Below are positions 8,412 to 15,782 of a DNA stretch of 15,782 nt, piece by piece. The stretch is from the NCBI GenBank assembly GCA_944393295.1, contig CALXZR010000116.1, forward strand, positions 1 through 15,782, given 5' to 3'. A program made the position numbers and the translations under genes. The notes below the pieces were generated by a model. The model did no database searches, had not been told where the DNA came from, and saw only the letters and a program-made list of their open reading frames with translations. Each line of letters starts with the position of its first letter. The stretch's first letter is position 1. This DNA comes from an uncultured Clostridia bacterium. GTDB lineage: Bacteria > Bacillota_A > Clostridia > TANB77 > CAG-508.

Positions 8412-8678
8412 TTAGTCTCTCTCTTTTTCTTCTGGTGCTCCAACTATATCTTGACTTTGTGGAGCTGCTAATGCATTTTTTAAAATTTGTCTACAGTTAT
8501 CTTTATTTTCTTCTTTTGAAGTAACCTCTCTTTTAAAATCAAATTCTACAAAATCGCCTTTATTATTTTCTTCATATACTCTTTGACTTTTTGTTATACA
8601 AAAAGTTCTACCATTTATGGTTATTCTTGACAAAACAAAATGTTTTTTTCCTTCTTTATCGATAATCTCAGTTTCCAT
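8412..8678 (-). CDS. Small hypothetical protein, second gene of the accessory unit
   Basis: This 88-residue product is unknown to me. The first ~50 residues (KEGKKHFVLSRITINGRTFCITKSQR and onward) look like a small beta-sheet domain, while the rest is charged and helical, then disordered (ending APEEKERD). The N-terminal half is loosely reminiscent of small DUF1292-type proteins, but I would not assign it. There is no signal peptide or membrane segment. It starts at ATG 8678, and AAAGGAGAAGGAA upstream overlaps the stop codon of the preceding 678-residue gene, so it is translated from the same message. Its place between two much larger proteins and its small size would suit an adaptor or regulator, which is speculation. 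Confidence 0.7.
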   Translation of the reverse strand: METEIIDKEGKKHFVLSRITINGRTFCITKSQRVYEENNKGDFVEFDFKREVTSKEENKDNCRQILKNALAAPQSQDIVGAPEEKERD

Positions 8679-8701
8679 ATATAATTAAAATTCCTTCTCC
8701 T

Positions 8702-10738
8702 TTAATCTAATATTTTAGAGCTTTCAATATACTCTATAATTCTATTAATTTCACTTGCCATTGTATCTTGATATTTTGGCTCTACCACTTCCTCTGAAAT
8801 ATCATATCCGTATTTATTTAAAAATCTATATGTTTCAATTTCTATTAGCTCTTGTTTTGTAACTTTTTTCAAATCTATTGGTAAATTTTTAGCTTCCTTT
8901 TTCTCAATTATTTCTGCTACTTTACTATCTGAAATAATAAAATTCCTTCTTAAGTTTTCTTCTAAAGCTTCTAATGTTGCAACATCATTTTCAACTAATT
9001 CGTCATCTTCATTATCTTCTCTAAACATTTCTATTTCAGCAACAAGCTCATGTATACTATAATTTTTTGATAATTCTAATTTTTTAGCTAAAGTTTTTCT
9101 AATAGCATTCTGTCTCACTTCTATTTGCTCTAGCATATAACTATCCACTTTATTTCTACCAGTAATCATACCAATAATTCTTTTAATCGCACTTTTTTCT
9201 TCTATTATTTCAATATCATCCTTTAATTTTTTAAGCTCAGCCTCTCCTCTTATATTTAATATTTCTTGTGCAATTCCTCTTTTTAATTCATTTTCTTCAA
9301 CAATAGCCATTTCATCAAAACGAGTAATCTTAGTTTTGCCTATTGAAACTTTTGGATTATTTAAATAATTTATTAGAGTATTTATTTGTACATTTACTTT
9401 GGAAATTTCTAATAATTTTTCATCTAATATAATTCTATCTGTTGACTTACATATTTCTTCTGTTTTATCTTGAATTTTAATTAATAGTTCCTTTAAATCT
9501 TCAGCATATTTTTTCATTTCAAAGCTATTGTTTAATGCTGAATATGTAGTTTCTAATTTTCCAGCTATTTTAGCATGGTTTTGTTGTTTTAAAATTAAAT
9601 TTTTTATCTCATTTATAAGCTTTTCTGCAGCTTCTATATTTTCAGTACATTCTTTTTTTGTATTTTCTTCTATGCTATCTAGCTTTTCTTCTTTCTGTTC
9701 TTCTTGCTTCATTTTTAATTCTTTTTCTATTTTTTCTTCTTTTATTGCAGTAATTTCTTTTTGTTTTTCTTCTTTTTCAATATATTCTTCCTCTAACTCT
9801 TTACACTCAGACATTATATAAACAGCTACAGATTTTTTCCAGTTCGTTATAAAAGTACTATCTTCTTTTCGATTTTTAAATATTATAGAAGCATTATCTT
9901 TTAAACTGTCTAATTCATCATTTACTCTATTTATATTGTCTATATCCTCTTTTCTTTCCTCTGGTAAAATATCTAAATTTTCTTTTTTTTCTAATTCTGT
10001 TTCGTATTTATTTAAAAGCTGTTCTAATTTTCTAATATCATTGTAATTTTTATAATTTCTTTTTTCCATTTCTATGCAATCTTGCAATTTTTCATTTATT
10101 AAATCCGCATTTGTTACTATATATGTATATAAACCAGTTTTTTCTTCTTTTCCCATTTTTACCAAACTTTGCTTTTCTAAATAAACATCATAAAATTTTA
10201 ATGTTTTTCCATTTAAAAGTTCTTTTTCTCCTTGATCAGATACATTTTTTACTTTAGTAAATGGTGCTATTAAAATTTCTTTATTTTTCGTTGGTATTTG
10301 CACAAAATCTTTAAGGTTTATATATGGGATATCCTTATCTCCAATTAAATTTATTATTACAGGCATATTTATATTATTGATTTCTTCATCTTCTGTCAAA
10401 TAACTATTTTCAGTTGCCACCATAAATTTATCTATATACATCTCATTTTTAATTTTATTTAGTTCTTCTAGGCTAGTTAGAATTGAAAATTTCCATTCTA
10501 TTCTATCAGTTTCTTTATAAAACATTTTTAGCATAATAGAATATACTTTTCTTATTATTTCTATATTTTTTATAACTTCACTTTTTGTATAGGTATATTC
10601 TTCTTTATTTTCTGGCTCAGAAAGTAAAGCAATGTCTTTTTCTGCATCACTTGTTAATAACATATTTATTGCTTTTTCTGAAAATGTTTTATATAGCCTT
10701 AGTACTTCCATTTCTTCATTTGTTAAATCTTTTTCCAT
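8702..10738 (-). CDS. Large coiled-coil protein with possible degenerate ADP-ribosyltransferase-like N-terminus
   Basis: I do not recognise this 678-residue protein. I start it at ATG 10738, seven bases after GGGGTGA. An open frame extends 43 codons further, but a good promoter lies inside that extension. Residues ~55-190 recall the ADP-ribosyltransferase exoenzyme fold (VIP2-like): R79 in TDRIEW, then FMVATENS (105-112) where the STS motif is expected, then PVIINLIG (126-133), and KEILIAPFTKV (153-163) resembling the 'ExEILL..' strand with the catalytic Glu (here E154). The Ser-Thr-Ser is replaced by Ala-Thr-Glu and the Glu at -2 by Asn, so activity is doubtful. From about 215 onward the protein is almost wholly charged helix and coiled coil, with a very Lys/Glu-rich part around 340-400. 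It has no signal peptide or membrane segment. It is the first gene of the unit with the 88- and 551-residue proteins. Confidence 0.72.
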   Translation of the reverse strand: MEKDLTNEEMEVLRLYKTFSEKAINMLLTSDAEKDIALLSEPENKEEYTYTKSEVIKNIEIIRKVYSIMLKMFYKETDRIEWKFSILTSLEELNKIKNEMYIDKFMVATENSYLTEDEEINNINMPVIINLIGDKDIPYINLKDFVQIPTKNKEILIAPFTKVKNVSDQGEKELLNGKTLKFYDVYLEKQSLVKMGKEEKTGLYTYIVTNADLINEKLQDCIEMEKRNYKNYNDIRKLEQLLNKYETELEKKENLDILPEERKEDIDNINRVNDELDSLKDNASIIFKNRKEDSTFITNWKKSVAVYIMSECKELEEEYIEKEEKQKEITAIKEEKIEKELKMKQEEQKEEKLDSIEENTKKECTENIEAAEKLINEIKNLILKQQNHAKIAGKLETTYSALNNSFEMKKYAEDLKELLIKIQDKTEEICKSTDRIILDEKLLEISKVNVQINTLINYLNNPKVSIGKTKITRFDEMAIVEENELKRGIAQEILNIRGEAELKKLKDDIEIIEEKSAIKRIIGMITGRNKVDSYMLEQIEVRQNAIRKTLAKKLELSKNYSIHELVAEIEMFREDNEDDELVENDVATLEALEENLRRNFIISDSKVAEIIEKKEAKNLPIDLKKVTKQELIEIETYRFLNKYGYDISEEVVEPKYQDTMASEINRIIEYIESSKILD

Positions 10739-10769
10739 ATATGAATCACCCCATATTTTATTCAGAATA

Positions 10770-10798
10770 ATTTTATCATTTATATAATTTTTTCGCAA
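10770..10798 (-). promoter_or_regulatory. Promoter of the three-gene accessory unit
   Basis: On the minus strand there is TTGCGA (10798-10793), a 17-base spacer, and TAAAAT (10775-10770). It lies about 30 bases upstream of the ATG at 10738 and inside the longest possible reading frame, which supports the later start. It follows the terminator of the preceding dehydrogenase gene, so the unit is transcribed separately. Confidence 0.6.
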
Positions 10799-10849
10799 CA
10801 AATTCATAACATTTTTGTAAAAATATTTAAAATAAAATTTTAAATATGT

Positions 10850-10903
10850 AATAAAATTAAAAAGCAAAACAAATTATATCACTAATAATTTATTTTGCTT
10901 TTT
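10850..10903 (-). terminator. Intrinsic terminator of the dehydrogenase gene
   Basis: A 19-bp stem (10859-10877 with 10885-10903, 7-base loop) has a single G-U wobble and is otherwise perfect. On the minus strand it ends in a T run followed by AATTTTATT. It starts 29 bases after the stop codon at 10933 and ahead of the promoter of the next unit. Confidence 0.85.
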
Positions 10904-10932
10904 CTAAATTTATTTCAATAATCCATTTTTTA

Positions 10933-11991
10933 TTAACAAATTACTTTTTTAAAGCTTAAATCGCCTATTTTTTCTGTTGTAACATATCCTGGTTTTGCTT
11001 TTATTACATCTGGTATTCTATTTACAACAGTTGCACAAGTTAATTCTACAGTTGATGGTTTTTCTACTGTAATCGTAGTAGTTGGCTCACCTTCAACAGT
11101 CCAAACATTTCTATCAAATTCATCTGGTGCATATACTTTTCCTACACATTCTGTTTCTACTGTAATTCCTTCTTCTGTTTCTGTAGTTACAACAGCACTC
11201 ATTCCAGTAGCATCTCCAGCTTTTACAGTCATATTTAAAGTGCTTGAATATATATCTTTGCTATAAGTTTGTGGTACACATTTTTGAGTTTGGCTTTTTA
11301 TAGTTAATCCTAATTTTGAACATAGCCATCCATTTACATTCCACATATAAGATGGCATAAACTCACCTTTTTCAATTAAAGCTTGTCTTGCTTCTTCTGG
11401 AATTCTATCTGCAGATGCAACTTTTTCATCAAACTCAGATAAAGTTAATCCTGCTCCATGAGCCTCTGCTAAAGCAATTCCATATTCTTCAACATTATAA
11501 CTTGAACTTCCTTTTATTTTCTTTATAGTTTGAGTTGAACCAGCTATTGAAGTAACTAATTGTCCCCAATAAATATCTTGATAACCACTTCCTGTAATTG
11601 TACAATTATTTTTCTTAGCTGTTTCATCTATTTTCTTAGTTAAATTTGGGTGTGAATTCATTGGATAAAAAGCTTCTTCACAAGTTGTAATAGCATTTAT
11701 TCCAAGCTCTGCACACATCATTAAAGGTTCTTCTAATTCTGCAATTAAACTTCTTGTTGTTACAATACAAATATCCGGTTTTGTATTCTCCATCATTGTT
11801 CTAGCCTCTTTTGCATCTACTACAACAACACCTTTTGGTTCTACTCCTAAAATTTCACCAATATCCTTTCCAACAACAGCTGGATTTACATCAACGGCTC
11901 CTACAATTTCTATTCCCTTTTCTAGCATATAACGCATAGTATATACAGACATTTTGCCTACACCATATTGTACGGCCTTTACTTTTTCCAT
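10933..11991 (-). CDS. NAD(P)-dependent oxidoreductase, 2,4-diaminopentanoate dehydrogenase-like
   Basis: The 352-residue product has an N-terminal Rossmann fold, with YGVGKM (9-14) as the dinucleotide loop, like the N-terminus of dihydrodipicolinate reductase. The middle has the blocks TTCEEAFYP (102-110) and GSGYQDIYWG (134-143), and the C-terminal part contains 'SYMWNVNGWLC' and 'QTQKCVPQTY' segments. These fit the 2,4-diaminopentanoate dehydrogenase (Ord) family, in which the enzyme oxidatively deaminates 2,4-diaminopentanoate to 2-amino-4-oxopentanoate in ornithine fermentation. No ortA, ortB or ornithine aminomutase gene is next to it, so the substrate could differ. The start ATG 11991 is preceded by AAAGGAG. 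It stands alone between the Lon-type gene and a strong terminator. I am fairly sure of the superfamily and less sure of the substrate. Confidence 0.7.
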   Translation of the reverse strand: MEKVKAVQYGVGKMSVYTMRYMLEKGIEIVGAVDVNPAVVGKDIGEILGVEPKGVVVVDAKEARTMMENTKPDICIVTTRSLIAELEEPLMMCAELGINAITTCEEAFYPMNSHPNLTKKIDETAKKNNCTITGSGYQDIYWGQLVTSIAGSTQTIKKIKGSSSYNVEEYGIALAEAHGAGLTLSEFDEKVASADRIPEEARQALIEKGEFMPSYMWNVNGWLCSKLGLTIKSQTQKCVPQTYSKDIYSSTLNMTVKAGDATGMSAVVTTETEEGITVETECVGKVYAPDEFDRNVWTVEGEPTTTITVEKPSTVELTCATVVNRIPDVIKAKPGYVTTEKIGDLSFKKVIC

Positions 11992-12031
11992 AATAAAAAT
12001 CTCCTTTCAATTTATGAATTTTAATAAATTT

Positions 12032-12061
12032 ATTTTATCAATAAAATTCCTTTTATGGTAA
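12032..12061 (-). promoter_or_regulatory. Weak candidate promoter of the dehydrogenase gene, within a palindrome
   Basis: On the minus strand TTACCA (12061-12056), an 18-base spacer and TAAAAT (12037-12032) form a mediocre promoter match. The -10 lies in a 16-base palindrome (12032-12047, ATTTTAT-CA-ATAAAAT) that could be an operator. In such AT-rich DNA both could be chance. No convincing terminator separates this gene from the Lon-type gene upstream, so co-transcription is also possible. Confidence 0.3.
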
Positions 12062-12095
12062 TTATTCACAAAAAATTCATAAAATATTCGTTATT

Positions 12096-14495
12096 TTAAT
12101 TTTTATTTTGTTTGTCTGCTATTTTAGAAAATTTCTTTAATTTTTCATAAGCTAAATAGTTAATAGTTCCTAATGGAAATTTTCCATTTTTATCTTTCTT
12201 ACCTGCTGGAACACCAGTTAAAATTTCTATTCCTTCATCAATAGTTCTAACAGCATAAACATGGAATTTTCCTTTTCTAACAGAGTCTATAACTTCGTCT
12301 GATAAATGTAAATTTCTTACATTTTGTGCTGGTATAATAACTCCTGCCTCTCCTGTTAGACCTCTCATTTTGCAAATTTGGTAAAAACCTTCTATTTTTT
12401 CGTTAACTCCACCTATTGGTTGAATTTCTCCTTTTTGATTTACTGAACCAGTAACGGCTATTGCTTGGTTTATTGGAATTCCAGATAAACTTGAAAGAAT
12501 TGCATATGCTTCTGTGCTAGAAGCGCTATCTCCATCAACCCCACCATATAATTGTTCAAAACAAATACTTGCTGTTAAAGAAAGTGGCATTTCTTGTGCA
12601 AATTGTTCTCCTAAATACCCCGTTAATATTAAAACACCTTTTGAATGAGAAGAACCAGACATTTCTACTTCTCTTTCTATATTTACTATTCCACTTTGTC
12701 CCATATAAGTATTTGCTGTAATTTTAGCTGGTTTTCCAAAAGAATAATCTCCTATAGTAATAACTGTAAGTCCATTTATTTGTCCCACTTTATATCCATC
12801 TGTTTCAATAAGTAAAGCTTCGTCTTTAATCATTTGCAAATATTTTTCATCATATTTTTTTATTCTATCTATTCTTTCATCTAATGCTTTTTTTACATAT
12901 TCTTGAGTTATAATTTTTGATTTATCTAATTTTGCCCAAGCAGAAGCTTCTCCAACAATTTCACCAATTTCACTGAATTGTGTAGATAATTTTTCTTTAT
13001 CACCTGCTAACTTTGATGTGAATTCAACAATCCTTGCCATTGCCTCTTTGTCTAAGTCTAACAAACCTTCTTGTTCACAAAAGCTTCTAACAAATTTGCT
13101 TAATCTTTCAATATTTTCGTTTGTTTTTGGTGCATCTTCTTCAAACTCTACCTTTATTTTAAATAATTTTCTGAAATCATCATCCATAGATAACAAAGTA
13201 TGATAAATATTTGAATTTCCTATTATTAAAACCTTTAAATCTAATGGTATTGACTCTGGCTTAATTCCAACTAAAGTCATACTAGTTCTTTGATCTACAG
13301 GGTTTTCTATTGCAAGCTCTTTTATTCTTAAAGCTTTTTTCAAGGCTTCATAACACATTTGATTTGCAAGCAAATCTTTTGCCTGAAAAATAATATATCC
13401 ACCATTTGCTTGATGCAATAATCCAGGTTTTATCATTGTAAAATCTGTTTTCAAACTACCATATTGGTTCTCGTATTCTAGTCCACCAAAAATATTATGA
13501 TATGAATAATTTGTATCCATAATTACTGGCGCACCTTCTAATTTACTATTATCTACTAGTAAATTTACTCTGTAATTAAGCCAAGGTTCTCTAAGTTCTT
13601 GCTTTTGCATAGGCTGAACCGGTTGTTTTGGGTCTGGCTCTGGTGCTAAAAAAGCACTAATATTTTTTAGAATATCTTTTTTAATGCCTTCTAAATAATT
13701 TGTAATCTTTTTATTTCTTTTATAATTTGCTTTTAAAGAATTTATGTGAACATTAATTGTAAGTAATGCAATATTAGATTGCCATTCTTCAATTTTTCTT
13801 TCAGATTCCTTTTCAATAGATTTTATTGCGCCTAAAGCTTCGAAAATTTGCTCTTGAACTAAATTTGAACGTTCTTCAAATTCTTTCTTTACAGATTCAT
13901 CTAAATTGTCAAATTCCTCTTCTTCTAGAACTCTTCCATCTAATACAGGCATCATGTAAACACCATTTTCTGTAGATTTTACCTGAAATCCCTGTACCAT
14001 TGTTCTTTTATTTAGTTTTTCTAAAAGATCTTCTCTTTTTTCTTCAAATTCTTGTTTTATAATTTTCTTTTCTTTTTCAAAATCTTCATTATTGAAAGTC
14101 TTTTTTATTTCTCTACGTATATCTTTTACAAAATTCTCCATTTGCTCTTTAAAAACAATTCCTTGCCCTGCTGGAAAAGAAATTGCAACTGGCTCATTTG
14201 GATTTTCAAAATTATACACATAGCACCAATCATTTGGAACTTTCTCTTTAGAAGCCTTTTGGGTTAGAAATTTCTTTGTATACATTGTTTTTCCAACTCC
14301 AGAAGGTCCTTCTAAGTATAAATTATATCCCTTAATATCAATATCTAGACCAAATTTTAAAGCTTTTATTCCTCTATCTTGTCCATAAACTAAATCAGTT
14401 GTATCTACTAATTCTTTTGTTGTTTCAAATTTAAAAAAATTTGGATTACATATATCTTTTAAATCCTTTGGCGTTAGTTCATTTCTTCTTCTCAT
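12096..14495 (-). CDS. Lon-family ATP-dependent protease (AAA_32 / LonH-like)
   Basis: This is a Ser/Lys-dyad AAA+ protease of 799 residues, belonging to the Lon-like group with the AAA_32 ATPase (E. coli YcbZ/LonH type) rather than classical LonA, since it lacks the LonA N-terminal substrate domain. The Walker A is GPSGVGKT (63-70). A long helical, charged insert (about 115-285) interrupts the ATPase, and the Walker B-like segment GGYIIFQAKDLL follows at 365-376. The proteolytic domain has the catalytic Ser in GDSAS (S657) and Lys in GGVNEK (K700); their spacing of 43 equals that of E. coli Lon S679/K722. All catalytic features are intact. The ATG at 14495 follows CGGAGGA. It has its own promoter, isolated from rimI by a terminator. 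The natural substrates are unknown. Confidence 0.88.
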   Translation of the reverse strand: MRRRNELTPKDLKDICNPNFFKFETTKELVDTTDLVYGQDRGIKALKFGLDIDIKGYNLYLEGPSGVGKTMYTKKFLTQKASKEKVPNDWCYVYNFENPNEPVAISFPAGQGIVFKEQMENFVKDIRREIKKTFNNEDFEKEKKIIKQEFEEKREDLLEKLNKRTMVQGFQVKSTENGVYMMPVLDGRVLEEEEFDNLDESVKKEFEERSNLVQEQIFEALGAIKSIEKESERKIEEWQSNIALLTINVHINSLKANYKRNKKITNYLEGIKKDILKNISAFLAPEPDPKQPVQPMQKQELREPWLNYRVNLLVDNSKLEGAPVIMDTNYSYHNIFGGLEYENQYGSLKTDFTMIKPGLLHQANGGYIIFQAKDLLANQMCYEALKKALRIKELAIENPVDQRTSMTLVGIKPESIPLDLKVLIIGNSNIYHTLLSMDDDFRKLFKIKVEFEEDAPKTNENIERLSKFVRSFCEQEGLLDLDKEAMARIVEFTSKLAGDKEKLSTQFSEIGEIVGEASAWAKLDKSKIITQEYVKKALDERIDRIKKYDEKYLQMIKDEALLIETDGYKVGQINGLTVITIGDYSFGKPAKITANTYMGQSGIVNIEREVEMSGSSHSKGVLILTGYLGEQFAQEMPLSLTASICFEQLYGGVDGDSASSTEAYAILSSLSGIPINQAIAVTGSVNQKGEIQPIGGVNEKIEGFYQICKMRGLTGEAGVIIPAQNVRNLHLSDEVIDSVRKGKFHVYAVRTIDEGIEILTGVPAGKKDKNGKFPLGTINYLAYEKLKKFSKIADKQNKN

Positions 14496-14529
14496 TTGTA
14501 TTCTTCCTCCGTACTACTTAACTATTGTG

Positions 14530-14558
14530 ATTTTATATCAAACTATATATTTTTTCAA
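14530..14558 (-). promoter_or_regulatory. Promoter of the Lon-like protease gene
   Basis: On the minus strand there is TTGAAA (14558-14553), a 17-base spacer and TAAAAT (14535-14530), about 35 bases upstream of the ATG. I see no CtsR-like or CIRCE heat-shock operator beside it. Confidence 0.6.
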
Positions 14559-14601
14559 TCTATTTTTTTACATTTTTTGTATATTTTTTGTGTTTAAATC
14601 T

Positions 14602-14629
14602 AAAAAGTTACAATTTATTTAATTGTAAC
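14602..14629 (-). terminator. Intrinsic terminator of the tsaB-rimI unit
   Basis: A perfect 9-bp stem (14607-14615 with 14621-14629, 5-base loop) begins one base after the rimI TGA. On the minus strand it is followed by TTTTTAGATTT. Confidence 0.8.
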
Positions 14630-14630
14630 A

Positions 14631-15074
14631 TCATACATCTTTTTTTAATTTTTTTGTCATTATAATAGCATTATCTCTACCTTGATAATATTTTTTCCTA
14701 ATTCCTACAATTTCAAAACCTTTTTTTTCGTATAAAATTCCAGCAGGAAAATTATTTTCATTTACTTCTAAACTTATAGTTTCTCTACCTGTCTCAATAG
14801 CCATTTCTATTAGTTTATCTAAAAGTGCACTTCCTATACCCTTTTTTCTTTCAGTTTTTTTGGTTACAATATTAGTTATCTCTACATCAACTGGTGAAAT
14901 CCATATGCCAGCAAAGCCAACTATTTCATTATTTTCCTTTGCAACTATATATTTTGAATTTTCACTCTCTAATTCACTTTTTAGTATACTAGGAGTCCAA
15001 AAATCATCAAATTCTTCTTGCAGAGAATCCTTTATGTTTTCAAAATCCTCTAAATTCATTTCTAAAATTTCCAT
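14631..15074 (-). CDS. rimI: Ribosomal-protein S18 N-alpha-acetyltransferase RimI
   Basis: This 147-residue GNAT-fold enzyme matches the RimI family, which acetylates the N-terminal alanine of ribosomal protein S18 using acetyl-CoA. The acetyl-CoA-binding motif is RKKGIG (76-81). The RimI signature follows: LEVNENNFPAGILYEKKGF (102-120) and RKKYYQGRDNA (126-136), where the canonical sequence is close to 'R..YY...EDA'. It lies 22 bases downstream of tsaB, the common neighbour of rimI. The site before the ATG (AAAGAGAT) is weak, which suggests dependence on translation of tsaB. A GNAT with a different protein target is possible but less likely given the context. Confidence 0.88.
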   Translation of the reverse strand: MEILEMNLEDFENIKDSLQEEFDDFWTPSILKSELESENSKYIVAKENNEIVGFAGIWISPVDVEITNIVTKKTERKKGIGSALLDKLIEMAIETGRETISLEVNENNFPAGILYEKKGFEIVGIRKKYYQGRDNAIIMTKKLKKDV

Positions 15075-15096
15075 ATTATCTCTTTTCTTTTTATCT

Positions 15097-15780
15097 TTAC
15101 TTATTTTTCAATCTTTCAGCTTGAGATTTTCTCAAATATATTGGCAAGATTGTATCTGCATTCTTCAAGTCTTTTTCTAGGAATTTCTTATATCCAATCT
15201 TTCCAGTATTTATTGCACTTTGATTGTTTTCTTCTGCAAAAATAATACTTCTGTTTTTCAAGTTTTCTTCAATCTTTTCTTTATGAATAATAGCACCATC
15301 TCCAACAAATATTATTTTAGAATATTTACCAGCTCTTTTTAGCACTTCGTCTATATCTTCTGCAATTTCCTCTTCCTTTAAATTGTATTCTGTATCAAAA
15401 AAACCTGCATAAACCTGATTGTTTTTAGCATCAATTAAAGAAATAATTGTAAAATCTTTTTCTTTGTTTTCTATATTTCTTGCTAAGGTTTCTAAAGAAG
15501 TTACGCTAGCAACTGGTAAATTGTACACCTCTGCCATTGGCTTTATAGTTGCAATACCTATACGAATTCCTGTAAAAGAACCTGGTCCTACAGACACAGC
15601 AATTAAATTAAAACTACTTAAATTTAGACTATTTCGATCTAAGATTTCTTTAATTATTGGCATTAAATTTTCTGAATGTGTTTTTCCATTGTCTAATTTT
15701 ATTTCATCAATTACTTTATTATCTTCTAATATTGCAACTGCACATATTTTTGAAGATGTATCTACAGCTAATATTTTCAT
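15097..15780 (-). CDS. tsaB: tRNA t6A37 biosynthesis protein TsaB
   Basis: TsaB is the inactive TsaD paralogue that scaffolds the TsaD-TsaB-TsaE complex for threonylcarbamoylation of A37 in ANN-decoding tRNAs. The 227-residue product starts with the hallmark MKILAVDTSS and contains SVGPGSFTGIRIGIA (63-77), the ASKHA phosphate-loop region. A slight oddity is 'IKPMAEV' where 'AKGLAE' is usual. The ORF is complete: ATG at 15780 matches the family's normal start, though its ribosome binding site is mostly beyond the window. The usual partner tsaE probably lies upstream, off the edge. Confidence 0.92.
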   Translation of the reverse strand: MKILAVDTSSKICAVAILEDNKVIDEIKLDNGKTHSENLMPIIKEILDRNSLNLSSFNLIAVSVGPGSFTGIRIGIATIKPMAEVYNLPVASVTSLETLARNIENKEKDFTIISLIDAKNNQVYAGFFDTEYNLKEEEIAEDIDEVLKRAGKYSKIIFVGDGAIIHKEKIEENLKNRSIIFAEENNQSAINTGKIGYKKFLEKDLKNADTILPIYLRKSQAERLKNK

Positions 15781-15782
15781 TT

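Noticed and set aside
9528..9821. Plus-strand Phe/Ser-rich frame that looks like a membrane protein
   Set aside because: It is the mirror of the Lys/Glu-rich coiled coil on the minus strand.
10739..10867. A 43-codon N-terminal extension of the 678-residue protein
   Set aside because: The extension is hydrophobic/AT-driven, contains the probable promoter, and has no good ribosome binding site, whereas the ATG at 10738 has GGGGTGA at seven bases.
12016..12056. Inverted A/T-rich repeats between the Lon-type gene and the dehydrogenase gene, considered as a terminator
   Set aside because: Arms are short (6-8 bp), lack G-C pairs and have no U tract in the right place.
1..15782. CRISPR arrays, tRNA or rRNA genes, riboswitches
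   Set aside because: No regular repeat-spacer pattern, cloverleaf or conserved riboswitch core was seen; the intergenic gaps are short and mostly filled by promoters and terminators.

Overview
The window reads as a strongly AT-rich, low-GC Firmicutes chromosome, most likely a Clostridia-type anaerobe. The evidence is AAAGGAGG-type ribosome binding sites, TTGnnn-17-TAnnnT promoters, frequent TTG/GTG starts, the Clostridia-like order rimP-nusA-rnpM-ylxQ-infB-rbfA-nrnA, and a 2,4-diaminopentanoate-dehydrogenase-like gene typical of amino-acid fermenters. TGA is used as a stop (ylxQ, rimI), so the code is standard. Every supported gene lies on the minus strand, so transcription runs from high to low coordinates.

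Layout from the right edge in transcription order. (1) 15780-14631: tsaB and rimI, for tRNA t6A synthesis and N-terminal acetylation, closed by a good intrinsic terminator. (2) 14495-12096: a Lon-family ATP-dependent protease with its own promoter. (3) 11991-10933: an oxidoreductase of the 2,4-diaminopentanoate dehydrogenase type, followed by a long terminator hairpin. (4) 10738-6733: a three-gene accessory unit with its own promoter. It encodes a 678-residue, largely coiled-coil protein whose first ~190 residues resemble a degenerate ADP-ribosyltransferase exoenzyme fold, an 88-residue small protein, and a 551-residue cytosolic protein with a zinc-metallopeptidase HExxH motif. I do not recognise these three genes; they are the least explained part of the window. 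(5) 6591-259: the transcription/translation operon rimP-nusA-rnpM-ylxQ-infB-rbfA-nrnA, driven by a near-consensus promoter. A G+C-rich leader hairpin with a short, interrupted U tract looks like an attenuator. The operon ends in an A/U-rich terminator. (6) 93-1: the first 31 codons of a gene resembling IS605/IS1341-type TnpB, running off the left edge, with its own promoter and ribosome binding site.

The housekeeping operon makes ribosome-maturation factors (RimP, RbfA), an elongation/termination factor (NusA), initiation factor IF-2, two small RNA-binding proteins (RnpM, YlxQ) and a nanoRNase/pAp phosphatase (NrnA). The genes are tightly packed or overlapping, which suggests translational coupling. 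The accessory unit sits between a terminator and the rimP promoter and is transcriptionally self-contained. There are no rRNA or tRNA genes, no CRISPR array, and no gene-free stretch over 300 bases.
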